A DNA stretch of 64,000 nucleotides, taken from Liolophura sinensis. Lineage: Eukaryota; Mollusca; Polyplacophora; Chitonida; Chitonidae. The stretch's first letter is position 1. Each line of letters begins with the position of its first letter. The stretch covers positions 4,714,001 to 4,778,000 of the forward strand of contig NC_088307.1 in the NCBI RefSeq assembly GCF_032854445.1, written 5' to 3'. Positions 61,801 through 64,000 of the stretch are shown here, piece by piece. The position numbers and the translations under genes were made by a program. The notes beneath the pieces were generated by a model. It did no database searches, was not told the DNA's origin, and saw nothing but the letters and a program-made list of their open reading frames with translations.

Positions 61801-62405
61801 CAAGAAAAATCCGGGAGAAGTGATGGATCTGTGATAGTGAGATCGATAGCAGAATAAGCGCCATTACCTGGATGTAAATAGGTATTACAATCATCATTGA
61901 AATAACACAGTTCTTCGTTAGATAAGAAGTTTTCTACTATCTTGCCCTTATCATTTATGTTGTTACTGCCCCATAGGGGGTTATGGGAATTAAAATCTCC
62001 CATAAGTATAAAAGGTTTGGGTAATTGTTCTTTTAAATTATGTAACTGCAAAGCTGACAAAGAAATGTTCGGGGGAATATACACTGAACATAATGTGATT
62101 GTTTCACATAGTGAAACACGAACGGCCACAGCCTGAAGCTCTGTATCCAGAGCAACAGGGCTGTGAATAACATTGTTATTGACGAAGATAGAGGAGCCGC
62201 CTGCAGCTCGATCTTCTTCATTCGAGTACGTACTGTATAATGAGTAATTTTTAAGATTTATTTTATCTTTGTCAGATGTCTTCAAATGAGTTTCCTGAAG
62301 ACACAGGGCTATAGGATTTAATGATTGAACAAGCTGTGTTATTTCAATAAAATTGACCTTAAGGCCTCGACAATTCCACTGTATAATTTTGTCGTATATC
62401 GCCAT
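58803..62405 (-). CDS. ORF2: endonuclease / reverse transcriptase / RNase H polyprotein, altered C-terminus
   Basis: 1200 codons, uninterrupted. Residues 1-220 form an APE-type endonuclease that nicks target DNA: WNCRG (N11), LQET (E38), GDFN (D137, N139), D188, and SDH (211-213). Residues about 450-760 form the reverse transcriptase: NYRPIALTS (511-519), FDLEKAYD (D583, D589), GVPQGSILSP (639-648) and catalytic YVDD (671-674). Residues about 965-1090 form RNase H, with candidate catalytic residues D971, E1004, D1028 and D1081, and SHVG at 1070-1073. The start ATG (62405-62403) overlaps the ORF1 stop as TAATG. The natural C-terminus is missing: residues about 1169-1196 come from an inverted copy of the RNase H-coding DNA, and the last four (VSVP, then TAG) from the 88-bp minisatellite. 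The Cys/His motif that often follows RNase H in this group is therefore absent. Confidence 0.95.
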   Translation of the reverse strand: MAIYDKIIQWNCRGLKVNFIEITQLVQSLNPIALCLQETHLKTSDKDKINLKNYSLYSTYSNEEDRAAGGSSIFVNNNVIHSPVALDTELQAVAVRVSLCETITLCSVYIPPNISLSALQLHNLKEQLPKPFILMGDFNSHNPLWGSNNINDKGKIVENFLSNEELCYFNDDCNTYLHPGNGAYSAIDLTITDPSLLPDFSWKVHDDLCGSDHFPIILEHNTSNSLERVARWKFDKADWIAFEMFCEADISPETLKTADDPILKFNELVLRAADRTIPKTSTNPKSESKPWYDQDCRKAIKDRKKAERNFNICPTDNNLNQVRIFRAKARRLLKSKRRSCWRNFVSGITSKTPMRKVWNMVQKLKGKNNKAKVQHLKDGDNILTSPSDIANKLAETISTKSSSDNLTKEFQHIKNQKEKTKLPFSSKNLEDYNYPFNIEELKTALKKAHDTACGPDNVYYKFLNHLPPEPLETLLDLLNDIWITGNFPPSWREACIIPVPKPGKDHTDPNNYRPIALTSCVCKTMERMINDRLVWFLETNKLLSNIQCGFRQGRSTMDHLVRFETSIRDGFINNEHVVSIFFDLEKAYDTTWKYGILKDLTDMGLKGRLPIFISEFLSDRQFKVRVGSTVSDSYEQEMGVPQGSILSPTLFSIKINSLAKTLTSGTEGFLYVDDFLICYRAKNMNNIERQLQLCLNKIEKWAVANGFRFSTSKTVGMHFCNQRKFHLDPELNFCGKPVKIVGENKFLGVIFDRKLSFIPHIKMLKAKCTKALDIIKVVSSTDWGADRSVLLNLYRSLVRSKLDYGSIIYGSARKSYIKMLDPVHHQGLRLSLGAFRTSPVESLYVEANEPSLYNRRIKLSLQYATKLKAYPTNPAYDCVFNPSYVDKYNKCSNKIPSFGVRVRDHIVEANIKLGDIAQVSFPESPPWLFPQPKLIFDLRKYNKSNTNPLIIQQGFAEIKAKYSDYKFIYPDGSKDGDRVAAAAVLEHRVASLRLPSSSSIFSAEARAILLALSYVSSGHAQRAVICSDSLSSLLAIQNNKFKNPLIFEILAIHRKLIKRGKDILFCWIPSHVGIHGNTVVDREAKAALTKPLSKVKIPYNDFKSNILKYIHRLWQGEWDLQVYNKLHVIHPVIGFNSYTLDMSRRDQVVLTRCRIGHSRLTHNFILDEILPPCPRLCFHGYQHDLVSNRIGYLYLFVSVP
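58818..59233. repeat. Perfect 83-bp inverted repeat at the retrotransposon 3' end
   Basis: 58818-58900 is the exact reverse complement of 59151-59233, which encodes the RNase H segment around the final catalytic Asp. The loop is 250 bp. The outer arm is an inverted copy placed where the ORF2 C-terminus and 3' UTR should be. Confidence 0.95.
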
Positions 62406-62407
62406 TA
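62403..62407 (-). promoter_or_regulatory. TAATG stop-start overlap (candidate translational coupling site)
   Basis: ORF1 TAA and ORF2 ATG overlap by one base. The same UAAUG layout drives coupled termination-reinitiation in the silkworm non-LTR element SART1. Function here is inferred from the sequence match only. Confidence 0.8.
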
Positions 62408-63805
62408 CGGAGGGAGACGTATAGGAGATTTTTCTTTATGTTTGGACCGTGGACGACCCTTCCTGGGAGATCGGCTGTTAGATCTCCCTGGTGCGGGTGA
62501 TGTATCCATCACATCCGCATCTGATGTTGAAGGACCAACGTCCTCCAACGGTCCAAATTTATTATAAGTTTGGACAGGGTCCCCAGTGGCCTTAGAGGGA
62601 CGCTCTGTTGGGCCACTGGGTTTATCAGGTTTATTGTTTTTATTTTGAGGTTTATTTTCGGACATATTTTTGTTGTTAGATTGACTAGGTTTAGGAATAT
62701 CGGGTTGGTCAGTATTATTGGCTGGTTTGATCTGTTGTATTGAGGCAGTCTGGGTTGAGGACGTATTAAAAGCAGGTCGAACAGTAGGTTCAACAGAAAT
62801 AAGACATGGTTTCTGGTTTCCAATGGGCCAAGTCATTGATGTTTGAGTAGCAACAGATGCTACTCGCTTGACCGCATTGGCAAATGAAGTCTGCAGTGAA
62901 ATGTTAGGAGGGGAGACTAATTTCCGGGCCTCCTGATATGATATTTTGTTTTTAGTCTTTATTGTGATTATTTGTTTTTCTTTTACAAAAAGTGGGCAGT
63001 CCCTAGAGGAGGCCATGTGATCTCCACCACAATTGCAGCACATTGCTGTGCTGCTGCAGTCGAAACCATCATGACCCTCGCTGCCGCACCGGAAACAAAT
63101 CAGTTTATTTTTACACTGGCCCTTGCCATGGCCAAACTTTTGACACTTGAAACAACGTGTTGGGTTAGGTATATATAAGTCCACACCAACCCTATACGGG
63201 CCAATGTAAATATATGACGGAATAGATTTACTGTTGAAGGTGAGAAGATATGTATTTAGTTTAATGATGTTACCAGATTTCTTCATATTGAAGCGTTTCA
63301 CTCCGGTAACACCTTGTGACTTCAGTTCAGTGCAGATCTCTTCTTCTGATAGATCAATGATATCCTGATCCCTGTCACGTATAATTCCCTGACAGCTGTT
63401 CAGGGAGTTATGGGGGGATGTATACACAGGAATATCATTTATTTTGTTTAAAGCTAATAAATTTATGGACTGTTGTTTCCGGAAACATTCAATAAGAATG
63501 TCTCCGGATCGTAATTTCTTGACGTTTTTTAATGTACCTGCTGAACCCTGCAGGGCCCTTTTCAGTACAAATGGATGAATTTTTGAGGCCGGCTTTTGTT
63601 CACTCTTTGTTGAGAGAACGATAAAGGCCGGCCAGCTGTCCTGTCCGTTATCAGCCGAATCCGACAAAACCTCTAATTTCCTCTTTTTGTCAGCGCTTGA
63701 AATCGGCTGAGAGGAAGACCTGGCATTTAGATTTAAAACATTCGAATTAAGGTTTACAGATGACATGGCAATATGTATATAAAATTCACCCCATATGTTC
63801 CCCAC
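62405..63805 (-). CDS. ORF1: Gag-like nucleic-acid-binding protein with three zinc knuckles
   Basis: 466 codons from the first ATG. The in-frame ATG at 63766-63764 (residue 14, MSSVNLNS) is a credible alternative start, since the first 13 residues look like 5' UTR. Residues about 58-215 resemble the folded domain that precedes the knuckles in I- and Jockey-type ORF1 proteins. Knuckles start at C218: CFKCQKFGHGKGQC and CFRCGSEGHDGFDC (both CX2CX4HX4C), then CCNCGGDHMASSRDC (CX2CX3HX6C). The C-terminal third is Asn/Pro/Ser-rich and ends in a basic Arg/Ser/Lys stretch. Such proteins coat the element's RNA and form the RNP with ORF2. The stop TAA (62407-62405) shares its last A with the ORF2 start. 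Confidence 0.93.
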   Translation of the reverse strand: MGNIWGEFYIHIAMSSVNLNSNVLNLNARSSSQPISSADKKRKLEVLSDSADNGQDSWPAFIVLSTKSEQKPASKIHPFVLKRALQGSAGTLKNVKKLRSGDILIECFRKQQSINLLALNKINDIPVYTSPHNSLNSCQGIIRDRDQDIIDLSEEEICTELKSQGVTGVKRFNMKKSGNIIKLNTYLLTFNSKSIPSYIYIGPYRVGVDLYIPNPTRCFKCQKFGHGKGQCKNKLICFRCGSEGHDGFDCSSTAMCCNCGGDHMASSRDCPLFVKEKQIITIKTKNKISYQEARKLVSPPNISLQTSFANAVKRVASVATQTSMTWPIGNQKPCLISVEPTVRPAFNTSSTQTASIQQIKPANNTDQPDIPKPSQSNNKNMSENKPQNKNNKPDKPSGPTERPSKATGDPVQTYNKFGPLEDVGPSTSDADVMDTSPAPGRSNSRSPRKGRPRSKHKEKSPIRLPP

Positions 63806-64000
63806 CCACCACGGAGTGCCAACAAGGGCGATGTCTGAACCTGGGGATACCCAGCAGGAAAGACACCAAGGATTCCATATGAGGTATACTCGAACAGATT
63901 GATTTATACCAACAGGTTAAATTCAATCTACTCGATTGACCCATGAGCACCGCCTCAAAACGTAGTCCTACAAACGATATTTCAGAAATAATATTTGTTC
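63806..64000 (-). other. Probable 5' UTR of the retrotransposon
   Basis: Sequence upstream of ORF1 with no ORF. The element's 5' boundary and any internal Pol II promoter cannot be fixed from the window. Confidence 0.45.

Larger units (their letters stand above)
58818..64000 (-). mobile_element. Non-LTR retrotransposon, I superfamily, 3'-rearranged
   Basis: Two long ORFs in the order ORF1 (Gag-like, zinc knuckles) then ORF2 (AP endonuclease, reverse transcriptase, RNase H), both on the minus strand. The C-terminal RNase H domain and the three knuckles point to the I superfamily (I or Nimb-like clades) rather than Jockey, which lacks RNase H. The 5' end is not visible and may lie beyond 64000. 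The 3' end is lost: after the RNase H region the sequence folds back on itself and joins an 88-bp minisatellite, so there is no 3' UTR or tail. The intact reading frames imply a young copy that was later broken, or broken at insertion. It is probably not mobile, because target-primed reverse transcription needs the 3' end. Confidence 0.95.

Overview
The window looks like repeat-rich, AT-rich, non-coding DNA from an animal, most probably a mollusc. The main clue is a very abundant tRNA-derived SINE (called SINE1 here). Its head carries Pol III A- and B-boxes, and its 3' part ends in a conserved tail beginning TAATGCTGGCCGCCGTCGTA and finishing in AAAT repeats. From memory, this kind of element is widespread in bivalves and gastropods. 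About two dozen full or partial SINE1 copies are present, several with clear target-site duplications (TSDs). Two further tRNA-derived families (SINE2, SINE3) and MITE-like inverted-repeat elements are interspersed. No host protein-coding gene, rRNA gene or functional tRNA gene could be supported.

Layout. 1-27 kb: unique-looking DNA sprinkled with SINEs, two MITE-like elements (195-438 and 7533-7853), (TA)n tracts, and small tandem arrays (42-, 83-, 57-, 87-, 22- and 16-bp units). 27.2-29.8 kb: three contiguous minisatellites with 26-, 28- and 29-bp units. 30-44 kb: more SINEs, a dispersed family with a 35-bp tandem end, a 41-bp array (36.4-37.1 kb), and a composite SINE that appears to have carried 3' flanking DNA from the SINE locus at 54.7-55.1 kb. 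44.3-48.9 kb: about 141 copies of a 33-bp repeat that leaves four of six frames open and yields a 1596-codon plus-strand ORF. 50.2-54.1 kb: about 60 copies of a 66/64-bp repeat. 57.8-58.8 kb: an 88-bp minisatellite split by a SINE.

58.8-64 kb, minus strand: the only convincing proteins, belonging to a non-LTR retrotransposon of the I superfamily. ORF1 is a Gag-like protein with three zinc knuckles. ORF2 has endonuclease, reverse transcriptase and RNase H domains. Both frames are open and overlap at TAATG, an arrangement known for stop-start coupled translation. The 3' end is damaged: ORF2 runs into an 83-bp inverted copy of its own RNase H segment and then into the 88-bp minisatellite, so the normal C-terminus, 3' UTR and tail are missing.

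Nothing suggests an operon or a bacterial-type system. The biology here is transposition, SINE parasitism, template switching and minisatellite expansion.
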